Source: a virus. From it: 38,347 nt of DNA. The position numbers were made by a program, and so were the translations under genes. Every line of letters begins with the position of its first letter. The first letter of the stretch is position 1. Below are positions 1-7,356 of this stretch, in pieces. The stretch covers positions 1 to 38,347 of IMG/VR virus record IMGVR_UViG_3300036985_000997; one strand, 5' to 3'. The notes beneath the pieces were generated by a model, which did no database searches, was not told the origin of the DNA, and was given only the letters and a program-made list of their open reading frames with translations.

Positions 1-127
1 GCGGTAAGTGCCTATGATGTTCCAGTTGTGGCATTAGCAAGCGGCGCAACCACGGCGGGGACGTATTTGCTTTCGGTGGCTGCTGTAGCTGCCGGATCAT
101 TTACCTTGGTAATTTCAAATGCATCCG
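1..127. repeat. Terminal direct repeat, left copy (circular overlap)
   Basis: These 127 bases are identical, base for base, to the last 127 bases of the window. The reading frame of the small virion protein begun at 37969 continues in phase across the join and ends at 189. The simplest reading is a circular assembly with one overlap of 127 bases, a common assembler k-mer length, rather than a biological terminal repeat. A circularly permuted headful-packaged genome would assemble this way. Confidence 0.95.
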
Positions 128-189
128 CAGGCAGTTTGTCTGAGGCGCTAACTTTGAATTTTGCTTTGATTCACGTTGCACAAGCGTAA
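1..189 (+). CDS. Small virion decoration-type protein, 3' part (continues from 37969)
   Basis: This is the C-terminal part of the 145-146 residue protein that starts at 37969; the frame is open from base 1 to the TAA at 187-189. It ends in an alternating hydrophobic/small-residue stretch (YLLSVAAVAAGSF, then LNFALIHVAQA) that closely matches the C-terminus of the protein at 1131-1799 (TAVAAGSF, then FNFAVIKAVAA). The two share one beta-rich domain. This domain type is frequent next to coat genes and inside tail-fibre proteins of such phages, so a surface decoration role is inferred. A terminator-like hairpin follows directly. Confidence 0.8.
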   Translation, partial: AVSAYDVPVVALASGATTAGTYLLSVAAVAAGSFTLVISNASAGSLSEALTLNFALIHVAQA

Positions 190-193
190 GAGG

Positions 194-218
194 AAGGGAA
201 GGCTAAAAACCTTCCCTT
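194..218 (+). terminator. Rho-independent-type hairpin after the coat/decoration genes
   Basis: A perfect 9-bp stem (AAGGGAAGG at 194-202 with CCTTCCCTT at 210-218) encloses a 7-base loop and is followed by a short T-rich stretch. It lies 5 bases after the stop at 189 and ends 7 bases before the ATG at 225. The T tract is short, so partial termination or RNA processing is as likely as full termination. The purine-rich 5' arm is the only Shine-Dalgarno-like sequence before the next gene, and it is sequestered in the stem. Confidence 0.6.
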
Positions 219-224
219 TCATTT

Positions 225-410
225 ATGGAAATTTACCTATCTCACCCTGTTCATGGCCGCAAAGTGGCGACTATGGAACTTGAAGCAGCCTATGATGAAA
301 CAAACGGCTGGACACGATATACTCTGGATACGCCCGAAGTCACTGAGGCGGCTCCTGTTAACGCACTGGAAGTAAAGCGCCGTCGTAGAACCGAAACCGA
401 AGGAGCCTAG
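225..410 (+). CDS. Small conserved phage protein (61 aa), function unknown
   Basis: The 61-residue protein starts MEIYLSHPVHGRKVA, continues with an acidic middle containing NGWTRY, and ends in a basic patch (KRRRR) before TEGA. I recall similar short proteins starting with a 'hPxHG+KvA' motif and carrying 'GW' in the middle next to capsid and head-completion genes of other phages, but know no function. It lies between the coat/decoration genes and the gp4-like adaptor, 2 bases from the latter, so a virion or head-completion role is possible. The start follows a hairpin with no free ribosome-binding site; an internal ATG at 273 is the alternative. Confidence 0.75.
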   Translation: MEIYLSHPVHGRKVATMELEAAYDETNGWTRYTLDTPEVTEAAPVNALEVKRRRRTETEGA

Positions 411-412
411 TC

Positions 413-1129
413 ATGGCGACATATACCGCTGGCGATCAGATTAACCGAGCCCTTCGGTTGCTTGGCGTGCTGGCCGAAGGCGAAACTACTTCTGCTTCAG
501 TGTCGCAAGACTCCTTGACGGCGCTCAACCAGATGATTGATAGCTGGAACACCGAACGACTGTCGGTGTTCAGCACCCAAGATCAAATGTTTACGTGGCC
601 CGCTGGTCAGATCAACCGCACTCTTGGCCCAACAGGCGACTTTGTGGGCAACCGCCCAATTCTGCTGGATGACGCGACCTACTACCGCGACCCAGGCACC
701 AACGTTAGTTTTGGCATTAAATTCATTAACCAGCAGCAGTACAACGGTATTGCTGTCAAGACGGTAACTTCAACGTACCCACAGGTTATTTTTGTCAACA
801 TGACATATCCTGATGTGGATATGTTCATCTACCCCAAGCCCACACGGGACTTGGAGTGGCACTTTATCAGTGTTGAAGAATTGACCCAACCTGCCAACTT
901 GGCGACTAACATTCTGTTCCCGCCGGGATACTTGCGGGCGTTCACCTACAACTTGGCTTGCGAGATCGCGCCTGAGTTTGGCGTGGAGCCCAGCCCCCAA
1001 GTGCAACGCATTGCGATGACCAGCAAACGCAATCTGAAGCGCATCAACAACCCTGACGATGTGATGTCTATGCCTTACGCCATTGTGGCGACTCGTCAAC
1101 GCTTTAACATTTACGCAGGAAACTACTAA
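413..1129 (+). CDS. Head-to-tail adaptor, P22 gp4-like tail accessory factor
   Basis: The 238-residue protein begins with TAGDQINRALRLLGVLAEGE, a helical region, then SLTALNQMIDSWN; this N-terminal pattern is typical of P22 gp4-like tail accessory/packaged-DNA stabilisation proteins. In P22, gp4 binds below the portal ring and begins tail assembly. It is longer than P22 gp4 (166 residues), as in many environmental relatives. The start follows an AAGGAG ribosome-binding site (398-405 area) and overlaps nothing; a fibre-like gene follows after one base. Its position before a gp10-like hub protein matches the P22 tail-machine order (gp4, gp10), with one fibre gene inserted. Confidence 0.85.
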   Translation: MATYTAGDQINRALRLLGVLAEGETTSASVSQDSLTALNQMIDSWNTERLSVFSTQDQMFTWPAGQINRTLGPTGDFVGNRPILLDDATYYRDPGTNVSFGIKFINQQQYNGIAVKTVTSTYPQVIFVNMTYPDVDMFIYPKPTRDLEWHFISVEELTQPANLATNILFPPGYLRAFTYNLACEIAPEFGVEPSPQVQRIAMTSKRNLKRINNPDDVMSMPYAIVATRQRFNIYAGNY

Positions 1130-1130
1130 C

Positions 1131-1799
1131 ATGGCAACTATCGCAATCTCATCTCTCCCCGTCGCAACTGCTGCTGCCGTTGGTGACGTCTTGCCAATTG
1201 TGCAAGGCGGCACAACTAAACAAGTCACTAACGCGCTGCTGTTTACCAATGCAACACTAGTCGCGCCTGCGCTGGGCACTGTTGCAAGCGGCAACATTAG
1301 CGCTTGTACCAGCACCAGTATGGTTATGGTTACGCCTGTATTGGGTACGCCAACAAGCGGTAATTTGTCAAATTGCACCAGCACCAGTATGGTCATGGTT
1401 ACGCCAGTAATCGGTGCCGCCACTGGCACTAGCCTGACAGCCACAGGCACAATTGTTTCAACCGGCACGGCTGGCGTAGGCTATGCCACAGGCGCAGGCG
1501 GCGCGGTTACACAATTAACTAGCCGCACCACGGGCGTAACGCTGAACAAGACAGCAGGCGCAATCACGCTGTTCAGCGCGGCAGGTACAACAGTAGCGGC
1601 AACTTTTACTGTGACCAACAGCACTGTGGCGGCAACCGATGTTGTCATCTTGAACCAAAAGTCAGGCACTGACTTGTACGACTTGATGGTCACTGCGGTG
1701 GCGGCGGGTAGCTTCAACATCACATTCCGCACTACTGGCGGCACGACCACAGAAACGCCCGTATTTAACTTTGCAGTTATCAAAGCAGTTGCGGCTTAA
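1131..1799 (+). CDS. Repeat-containing tail/virion protein with decoration-type C-terminal domain
   Basis: The ATG at 1131 (AGGA upstream) gives 222 residues; an upstream in-frame start at 1083 would run into the gp4-like gene and is rejected. The N-terminal part carries two near-identical repeats around residues 55-95 (GTxxSGNxSxCTSTSMVMVTPVxG), a low-complexity pattern known from fibre-type phage proteins. The C-terminal 100 residues (from GYATG, through TGVTLN and VTNSTVAATDVV, to TAVAAGSF) are paralogous to the protein split by the contig ends. I infer a structural protein that pairs a repetitive stalk with a small beta domain. It shares one base (TAATG) with the gp10-like gene and is probably translationally coupled to it. 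Confidence 0.7.
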   Translation: MATIAISSLPVATAAAVGDVLPIVQGGTTKQVTNALLFTNATLVAPALGTVASGNISACTSTSMVMVTPVLGTPTSGNLSNCTSTSMVMVTPVIGAATGTSLTATGTIVSTGTAGVGYATGAGGAVTQLTSRTTGVTLNKTAGAITLFSAAGTTVAATFTVTNSTVAATDVVILNQKSGTDLYDLMVTAVAAGSFNITFRTTGGTTTETPVFNFAVIKAVAA

Positions 1800-3442
1800 T
1801 GAAAACGCCGATTCTTGGCTCTGCGTATGTTGCCCGCAGTATCAACGCTGCGGACAACCGCATGGTCAACCTGTTTCCAGAGGCCATTCCAGAAGGTGGT
1901 AAGGAACCTGGCTTTCTGAATCGTGCCCCTGGCCTAGAGTTTTTACAGACCGTGGGCACCGGCCCAATTCGGGCCTTGTGGGCGCACCAGACTAACGGCA
2001 GTGATTTCTATGTGGTGTCTGGCGTTGAAGTCTACAAGCTAACTAGCTTGACTGCTACACCAATATTATTGGGCATTGTGTCTGGCACGGGGCCGGTGTC
2101 CATTGCGGATAACGGTACACAAATATTCTTTGCTTGTAATCCTGATGGATTTATCTACAACGAATCAACTAACGTATTTGCACAGATCACTGACCCTGAC
2201 TTTACTGGCGCTGTTACGGTTTCTTACTTAGATGGATATTTTGTCTACAACGAGCCTAATAGCCAAAAGATTTGGGTAACTCAACTGCTGGACGGCACTT
2301 CAGTTGATCCGTCAGATTTTGCCAGTGCTGAAGGTTCACCAGACGGCGTAGTAGGTGCTATTTCCGACCACCGCGAACTATGGGTATTTGGCACCGACTC
2401 GGTAGAAGTCTGGTACGACTCTGGTGCCACAGACTTTCCCTTGCAACGCATCCAAGGCGCGTTTAACGAGATTGGCTGCGTGGCAGCGTTCTCAATCGCC
2501 AAACTGGACAATGGCCTGTTCTGGCTAGGCACAGACGCCCGTGGGCAAGGTATTGTTTATCGGGCTAACGGCTATACCGGCGTTAGGGTTTCTACCCATG
2601 CTATTGAGTACGCCATAGCCCAATACGGCAACATTGCGGACGCTATTGCGTATACATACCAGCAAGAAGGCCATGCTTTCTATGTGCTGACGTTCCCCTC
2701 GGGCAACGCCACTTGGGTCTACGATGTGTCCACCCAAGTCTGGCATGAACGCGCTGGTTTTGACAACGGCGAATTTATGCGGCACCGCAGCAATTGCCAG
2801 TGCAATTTTGGCGGCAACATTCTTGTTGGTGATTTTGAGAATGGCAACCTGTATCGGTTTGACTTGGATGTGTACGCCGACAACGGCGGCATTCAAAAGT
2901 GGTTGCGCTCATGGCGGGCGCTGCCAACCGGCCAGAACAATCTCAAGCGCACGGCGCATCACAGTTTGCAACTGGATTGCGAAACAGGTGTGGGACTCAA
3001 TCTGTACCCTGGGTATGACAGCGAAAATATTGACACTGAGTCAGGGTTAGACCTTGTAGCTGAATACGTACAAACGTTTTTAGCAACGCAATCAGGTGAT
3101 ACTTTAACTACCGAGGCTGGGGACGGTTTTCAGCCTTTAGGCCAATACGAACTGTCGGATACCGATATTAGCGGGTACAACTTAGTGACCACAGCTTATC
3201 CGGCTGCACCAGGTTATGACCCTGAAGTCATGCTCCGCTGGTCAGATGATGGCGGTCATACATGGAGCAATGAACACTGGTCGCCAGTTGGCAAAATTGG
3301 TGCGTATGGTCACCGAACCTTTTGGCGTCGGCTAGGCATGACATTAAAGCTGCGTGACCGTGTGTATGAATTGTCAGGCACTGACCCTGTAAAAATTACA
3401 ATCATGGGCGCTGAATTGATACTTAGCCCGACTAACGCATGA
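1799..3442 (+). CDS. Tail hub / packaged DNA stabilisation protein, P22 gp10-like
   Basis: The 547-residue protein opens with PILGSAYVARSINAADNRMVNLFPE, a signature of the P22 gp10 family, followed by PGLEFLQTVG and a series of beta-propeller-like blades (repeated hydrophobic beta segments with W-V-Y patterns such as ELWVFGTDSVEVWYDSG). In P22, gp10 assembles onto gp4, closes the portal channel and carries the tail needle and spikes. Length is close to P22 gp10 (472 residues) plus an extended C-terminal domain with MLRWSDDGGHTWSNEHW, an Asp-box-like element also seen in other gp10 relatives. The start overlaps the previous stop (TAATG) and the stop overlaps the next start (ATGA). Confidence 0.88.
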   Translation: MKTPILGSAYVARSINAADNRMVNLFPEAIPEGGKEPGFLNRAPGLEFLQTVGTGPIRALWAHQTNGSDFYVVSGVEVYKLTSLTATPILLGIVSGTGPVSIADNGTQIFFACNPDGFIYNESTNVFAQITDPDFTGAVTVSYLDGYFVYNEPNSQKIWVTQLLDGTSVDPSDFASAEGSPDGVVGAISDHRELWVFGTDSVEVWYDSGATDFPLQRIQGAFNEIGCVAAFSIAKLDNGLFWLGTDARGQGIVYRANGYTGVRVSTHAIEYAIAQYGNIADAIAYTYQQEGHAFYVLTFPSGNATWVYDVSTQVWHERAGFDNGEFMRHRSNCQCNFGGNILVGDFENGNLYRFDLDVYADNGGIQKWLRSWRALPTGQNNLKRTAHHSLQLDCETGVGLNLYPGYDSENIDTESGLDLVAEYVQTFLATQSGDTLTTEAGDGFQPLGQYELSDTDISGYNLVTTAYPAAPGYDPEVMLRWSDDGGHTWSNEHWSPVGKIGAYGHRTFWRRLGMTLKLRDRVYELSGTDPVKITIMGAELILSPTNA

Positions 3443-4755
3443 GTTACGGCAACGAGACCCAAATCACGCCGCCGCGAGTGTCGCTGGTTGACGAGCGCAC
3501 GGGCGCGGTCTCGCGTGAATGGTATCGTTGGTTTTACAGCCTGTTCACCACTCTTGGTTCCGGCACAGGCATTATTCCCGTCACTTCTGGCGGTACTGGC
3601 CTAGGCACAATCCCAATCAACGGCCAATTGCTGATTGGCAATGGGTCAGGGTACACCCTTAATACGCTTGGTTTTGGCGCCGGTATATCGGTCACTAACG
3701 GGGCGGGAACAATTACGGTCGCCAATACGGGCGTCTTGTCCTTTTCAGGCGGCGCTACTGGCCTAACACCCGCAGCGGCCACCGCAGGCGTTGTAACGCT
3801 TGCAGGAACATTGATTGCCGCAAACGGCGGTACAGGATTTTCGTCTTACGCCGTTGGTGATTTACTGTATGCCAATACAGCAACCACTTTAGCCAAACTG
3901 CCTGATGTCGCCACTGGCAACGCGCTTATCTCAGGCGGTGTGGCTACGGCGCCAGCTTGGGGCAAGATTGGTTTGACAACTCATGTTAGCGGCGTATTAC
4001 CAATTGCCAACGGCGGCACAAACGGCGCGGCGACCCCTACAGCTTATGGCGTTGCCTATGGCACGGGTACGGCCTACGCATTCACGGCGGCGGGGACAAC
4101 GGGCCAGGTGCTTACGGCTACCACGGGCGGCGCACCAACTTGGGCAAGCCCCGCAACAAGCGGAACGGTTACTAGCGTTAGCGGTACAGGCACGGTCAAT
4201 GGCATCACATTGACAGGCACGGTAACTAGCACCGGCTCCTTGACGCTTGGCGGCACACTATCGGGCGTTAGCCTCACAACGCAAGTTTCTGGAACGCTTC
4301 CTGTTTCTAATGGCGGTTCTGGTGCGACAACTCTTACAGGCTATGTCAAAGGCAACGGCGCAAGCGCGTTTACAGCGGCGGCCAGCGTTCCAGCGGCAGA
4401 TGTGTCTGGGCTTGCCACGGTTGCAACATCAGGATCGTTTAGCAACTTATCAAACAAGCCAGGTGTTCAGTCTAACGGTCAGAATGTTATTGGGGCGTCA
4501 ACAACTCTTGGAAGCGGAGATAAGGGAACAAACATCCTTATTGTCACATCCGGCATCACAATAACTTTCCCTTCTTCTGGTTATGCGTCTGGTGAAGGCG
4601 TGGCGATCAGCAATGTTAGTGGCGGCACTGTAACTCTTTCTGCCCCAGGCGGTAGCGATTTTGGAACTGTGCTGCTAAACAATGGATCGGTTTTGGTGTT
4701 CTGTGATGGCGGCGGGTTCTGGAGACAATATTGTTATTCAATTACTAGACTTTAA
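3439..4755 (+). CDS. Tail fibre / appendage protein with Gly-Thr-rich repeats
   Basis: The 438-residue protein starts with a conserved attachment-type segment (PPRVSLVDERTGAVSREWYRWFYSLF) common at the N-terminus of fibre proteins in such phages. After it come many repeats of the NGGTG / SGTLPVxNGG / SGTVTSV type, giving a strongly Gly/Ala/Thr/Ser-rich shaft. The C-terminus is non-repetitive (residues 345-438: GVAISNVSGGTVTLSAPGG, then WRQYCYSITRL) and looks like a small beta tip. The gene overlaps the gp10-like gene by four bases (ATGA), so the product probably attaches near the tail hub. Which appendage it forms (fibre, needle extension) cannot be told from sequence alone. Confidence 0.75.
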   Translation: MSYGNETQITPPRVSLVDERTGAVSREWYRWFYSLFTTLGSGTGIIPVTSGGTGLGTIPINGQLLIGNGSGYTLNTLGFGAGISVTNGAGTITVANTGVLSFSGGATGLTPAAATAGVVTLAGTLIAANGGTGFSSYAVGDLLYANTATTLAKLPDVATGNALISGGVATAPAWGKIGLTTHVSGVLPIANGGTNGAATPTAYGVAYGTGTAYAFTAAGTTGQVLTATTGGAPTWASPATSGTVTSVSGTGTVNGITLTGTVTSTGSLTLGGTLSGVSLTTQVSGTLPVSNGGSGATTLTGYVKGNGASAFTAAASVPAADVSGLATVATSGSFSNLSNKPGVQSNGQNVIGASTTLGSGDKGTNILIVTSGITITFPSSGYASGEGVAISNVSGGTVTLSAPGGSDFGTVLLNNGSVLVFCDGGGFWRQYCYSITRL

Positions 4756-4823
4756 GTGATGATTAAACTACAAAAAAATGCAAATTGGATTATTATGCAG
4801 GCTGCGTCTTGCTGGAGTAACAG

Positions 4824-5279
4824 ATGCCCGTAATGTCCGAAGAATGGCAAATAGCCAATCAAGAAAACAGCAAACGTTGGTTTTTGGGGAACCAAGACGC
4901 CATTGACTTTGTAAACCGGTTTTTTGACGCCGTAGAGTTGTGGGACGACTTAATTGACAAAGACGTTGAAATTACTGACAACCATATCAACCGCGTGTTT
5001 ACATCCTTGATGTTTGCGCTTCCAGGCAACCCTTGGTTTGTGGCAAAGTATACTTACTACCAACCGTTGATTATGGCGTCAATTAATGGGTTTCACGATG
5101 CCAATGAGATGTGCAACAGCGACGAAAAACGTTTTCGTAGCCTTGCGTTTCACACCCGAAATTTTGGGATTGAAATAATTATCGCCACTGCATTTTTGTT
5201 AGGTGGGTACGACCACATGAGAAAAGTATCCCGCGAAATACGCGAATTTTACGCTTTTGAGGAGTTTAACGATGCCTAA
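4824..5279 (+). CDS. Conserved phage protein (151 aa) before the ejection genes
   Basis: The product is predicted to be mostly alpha-helical, with N-terminal NQENSKRWFLGNQDAIDF and VELWDDLIDKD followed by hydrophobic helices (LPGNPWFVAKY, PLIMASINGFHDAN). I recall similar proteins ('NxDA..F', 'WDDLIDxD', 'LPxNPF') in other podoviruses near ejection-protein genes; no function is established to my knowledge. GGAG seven bases upstream supports the ATG at 4824; the ATG at 4833 is an alternative. Its 3' end overlaps the next gene by 8 bases, which suggests coupling. It may be a minor internal or chaperone-type factor, which is only inference. Confidence 0.75.
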   Translation: MPVMSEEWQIANQENSKRWFLGNQDAIDFVNRFFDAVELWDDLIDKDVEITDNHINRVFTSLMFALPGNPWFVAKYTYYQPLIMASINGFHDANEMCNSDEKRFRSLAFHTRNFGIEIIIATAFLLGGYDHMRKVSREIREFYAFEEFNDA

Positions 5280-6036
5280 TCCAGTTGTAGGAGTAACCGC
5301 CGGAGCCTCGCTACTTGGCGGCGCAATGTCCGCGCGCGGTGCCAGCCAAGCCGCAGATACGCAAGCGGCGGCTGCTGACCGTGCAGCCGCACTTCAAAAG
5401 GAAATGTTTGATAAGCAAATGGCAGGGCAAGAGCCATTTCGCCAAGCGGGTCTAACAAGTCAAAACCGATTAATGGAATTGTTGGGCCTTGGCGGCAACA
5501 CTGGCGCGGCAGGGTACGGCAAGTACGGCAGAGACTTTAGCATGGCAGACTACCAAGCAGACCCAGGCTATGCATTCCGTTTAAGTGAAGGTCAGAAAGC
5601 ACTTGATCGTCAAGCCGCTGCTCGTGGTGGTCTGATCTCTGGCGGGGCTTTGAGGGCCGCAACGCGCTACGGGCAAGACATGGGTTCGCAAGAGTACCAA
5701 AATGCCTTTAACCGTTACCAAACAAGCCGCGCAAACCAACTACAACCGTTGGGCAACTTGATGTCTATGGGGCAGTCTGCGGCTTCTAATCAAGGCACGG
5801 CAGCGGGCAATTACGGCACCAATGCTGGACAAGCATACATGGCTGGTGGACAAGCAACTGCCGCAGGCCAGCTAGGCATGGGCAATACGATAAGCAACGC
5901 GCTTGGCGCAGCCGCAAGTTCGTATCAAAACCAAATGAACTTTAATGATTTTTTAAACCGCCAGCAGAGACCGGGCTATGGGTATACATACGCCGACCCA
6001 TCTGCCGTAGGCCCAACTTATTATTCGGATCGATAA
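5272..6036 (+). CDS. Putative DNA ejection (internal virion) protein, gp7-type
   Basis: Starting at the ATG at 5272 (GAGGAG upstream), the protein has 254 residues. It begins with an Ala/Gly-rich hydrophobic stretch (VVGVTAGASLLGGAMSARGA), then a charged helix with many Ala (QAADTQAAAADRAAALQKEMFDKQM), then Gln/Gly/Ala/Asn-rich segments (YQADPGYAFRLSEGQKALDR, GNAxSxYQNQ). This composition and the position after the tail-hub genes match the small ejection proteins of P22-like phages (gp7, gp20, gp16 cluster), which leave the virion with DNA and help it cross the envelope. The assignment rests on context and composition, not on a catalytic motif. Confidence 0.7.
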   Translation: MPNPVVGVTAGASLLGGAMSARGASQAADTQAAAADRAAALQKEMFDKQMAGQEPFRQAGLTSQNRLMELLGLGGNTGAAGYGKYGRDFSMADYQADPGYAFRLSEGQKALDRQAAARGGLISGGALRAATRYGQDMGSQEYQNAFNRYQTSRANQLQPLGNLMSMGQSAASNQGTAAGNYGTNAGQAYMAGGQATAAGQLGMGNTISNALGAAASSYQNQMNFNDFLNRQQRPGYGYTYADPSAVGPTYYSDR

Positions 6037-6039
6037 ATC

Positions 6040-7356
6040 ATGGCCGACCTAAACGCACTCATCGCCCAAGGCGCTCAATTCCAAGCGCTGCCTGATCCGT
6101 TTGTTCAATACGGAAGGATGCAACAGTTGGAGCAGGGCCAGCAGGCAAACCAACTAAACCGAATGAAGATGGAAGAGGCACAGGCAGCGGCGGTAGAGCG
6201 TAATGCGTTGCGTGGTCTTAACCCAACTTCGCCTGATTACGAATCGCAATTGTTTAAGGTAAACCCACAGCTTGGTATTGCGTATCGTAAAGAACGTACT
6301 GCTGCTGATGCGCAGCAAGCAACGCAACAAGCACAACAAGCACAAGCCCTTAAAACTAATTTAGACAATTACCGTTCGTTTTTGGTTGGCGTCAACGATC
6401 AGCCCGCTTATGACGCTTGGAGGGATTCGGTTACTAAAAATATACCTGAGTTGGGCAATATGCTACCCCCAGCGTTTTCAGCCGAGGTAAAAGATAGCTT
6501 GTTAAAAAGAGCCGAAGATGTTAGCAGACAATTGACGGCGGCGCCTAGCTTTCAAACCGCAGCGCCCGGAGCGACTGTGTTAAAAGATGGTGTTCCTGTC
6601 TACACGGCAACCGAAAAAACGCCTACTTCGGCTGACGCAACAACTATGCAGGCTTTAGGCTTCCCGCTTACTCCAGCAGGTTTTACCGCGTTTAACAACG
6701 CAAAACGTATGGAACGCTTACCGGCTGCGTCTGGCGCGGGTGTTAGCGGTGGCTCTCCTATGGGCAAAGCGCCTTCTGGATACCGCTACACACCGACTGG
6801 TGATTTAGAACCCATCCCTGGTGGGCCTTCTGCGGCAGGGTTAACAGCTAAAGAAATTCAAAAGCGTGAAGCGGTGTTGCCGCAAACAACGCAGTCTCTT
6901 AAAACAGTTAACAACACCATGTCAATTATTGGTCAAACTGTTGATAGGTTACTTGCTAACCCTGAAGGAATTAATGGCATAACTGGTTTAGTTGGCGGCA
7001 TTACCCCAGCGCTTACAGATAAAGCTAGGTTGGCAAAAGCTGACCTTGAACAATTGAAAAATTTGGCGTTTATACAAGGTCTTACTGAACTTCGCGCGGC
7101 ATCTAAAACCGGCGCTGGTGTTGGTAACGTGTCTAACCGCGAAGGCGATAGGTTTGAAAACCTTAAATCATCTTTAGATCGTTCACAATCAAAAGCAGAT
7201 TTAGAAGCCGCTTTGCGTAGATTAAAAGCACAGTCTGAATTTACCATTCAAACTATGCAAGAGGCCTTTGATGATACATATTCTTACAAATCAGCCGCAC
7301 CTGTTGCACCGCAAGGAACGGGTGGATTTAAATATCTTGGTAAAGAAAGTAAATAA
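6040..7356 (+). CDS. Putative DNA ejection protein, gp20-type
   Basis: The 438-residue protein has a long Gln/Ala-rich helical N-terminus (residues 1-110, with QLEQGQQANQLNRMKMEEAQ and QQATQQAQQAQ), a Pro/Gly/Thr/Ser linker near 180-260, and a helical C-terminal half containing LRAASKTGAGVGNVSNREGDR, a segment I recognise from internal virion proteins of other podoviruses. It sits as the middle of three consecutive genes in the place where P22 has gp7-gp20-gp16. Inferred role: ejected with DNA into the host envelope. The stop overlaps the next start by one base (TAATG). Confidence 0.72.
   Translation: MADLNALIAQGAQFQALPDPFVQYGRMQQLEQGQQANQLNRMKMEEAQAAAVERNALRGLNPTSPDYESQLFKVNPQLGIAYRKERTAADAQQATQQAQQAQALKTNLDNYRSFLVGVNDQPAYDAWRDSVTKNIPELGNMLPPAFSAEVKDSLLKRAEDVSRQLTAAPSFQTAAPGATVLKDGVPVYTATEKTPTSADATTMQALGFPLTPAGFTAFNNAKRMERLPAASGAGVSGGSPMGKAPSGYRYTPTGDLEPIPGGPSAAGLTAKEIQKREAVLPQTTQSLKTVNNTMSIIGQTVDRLLANPEGINGITGLVGGITPALTDKARLAKADLEQLKNLAFIQGLTELRAASKTGAGVGNVSNREGDRFENLKSSLDRSQSKADLEAALRRLKAQSEFTIQTMQEAFDDTYSYKSAAPVAPQGTGGFKYLGKESK

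Noticed and set aside
770-1468. 232-codon antisense open frame over the gp4-like and fibre genes
   Set aside because: Val/Pro/Thr-rich mirror of a repetitive sense gene.
4756-4823. Tiny gene between the second fibre and the 151-residue gene (frames of 24 and 42 codons)
   Set aside because: Weak or absent ribosome-binding sites; the 42-codon frame overlaps the next gene and shows no conserved pattern that I know.
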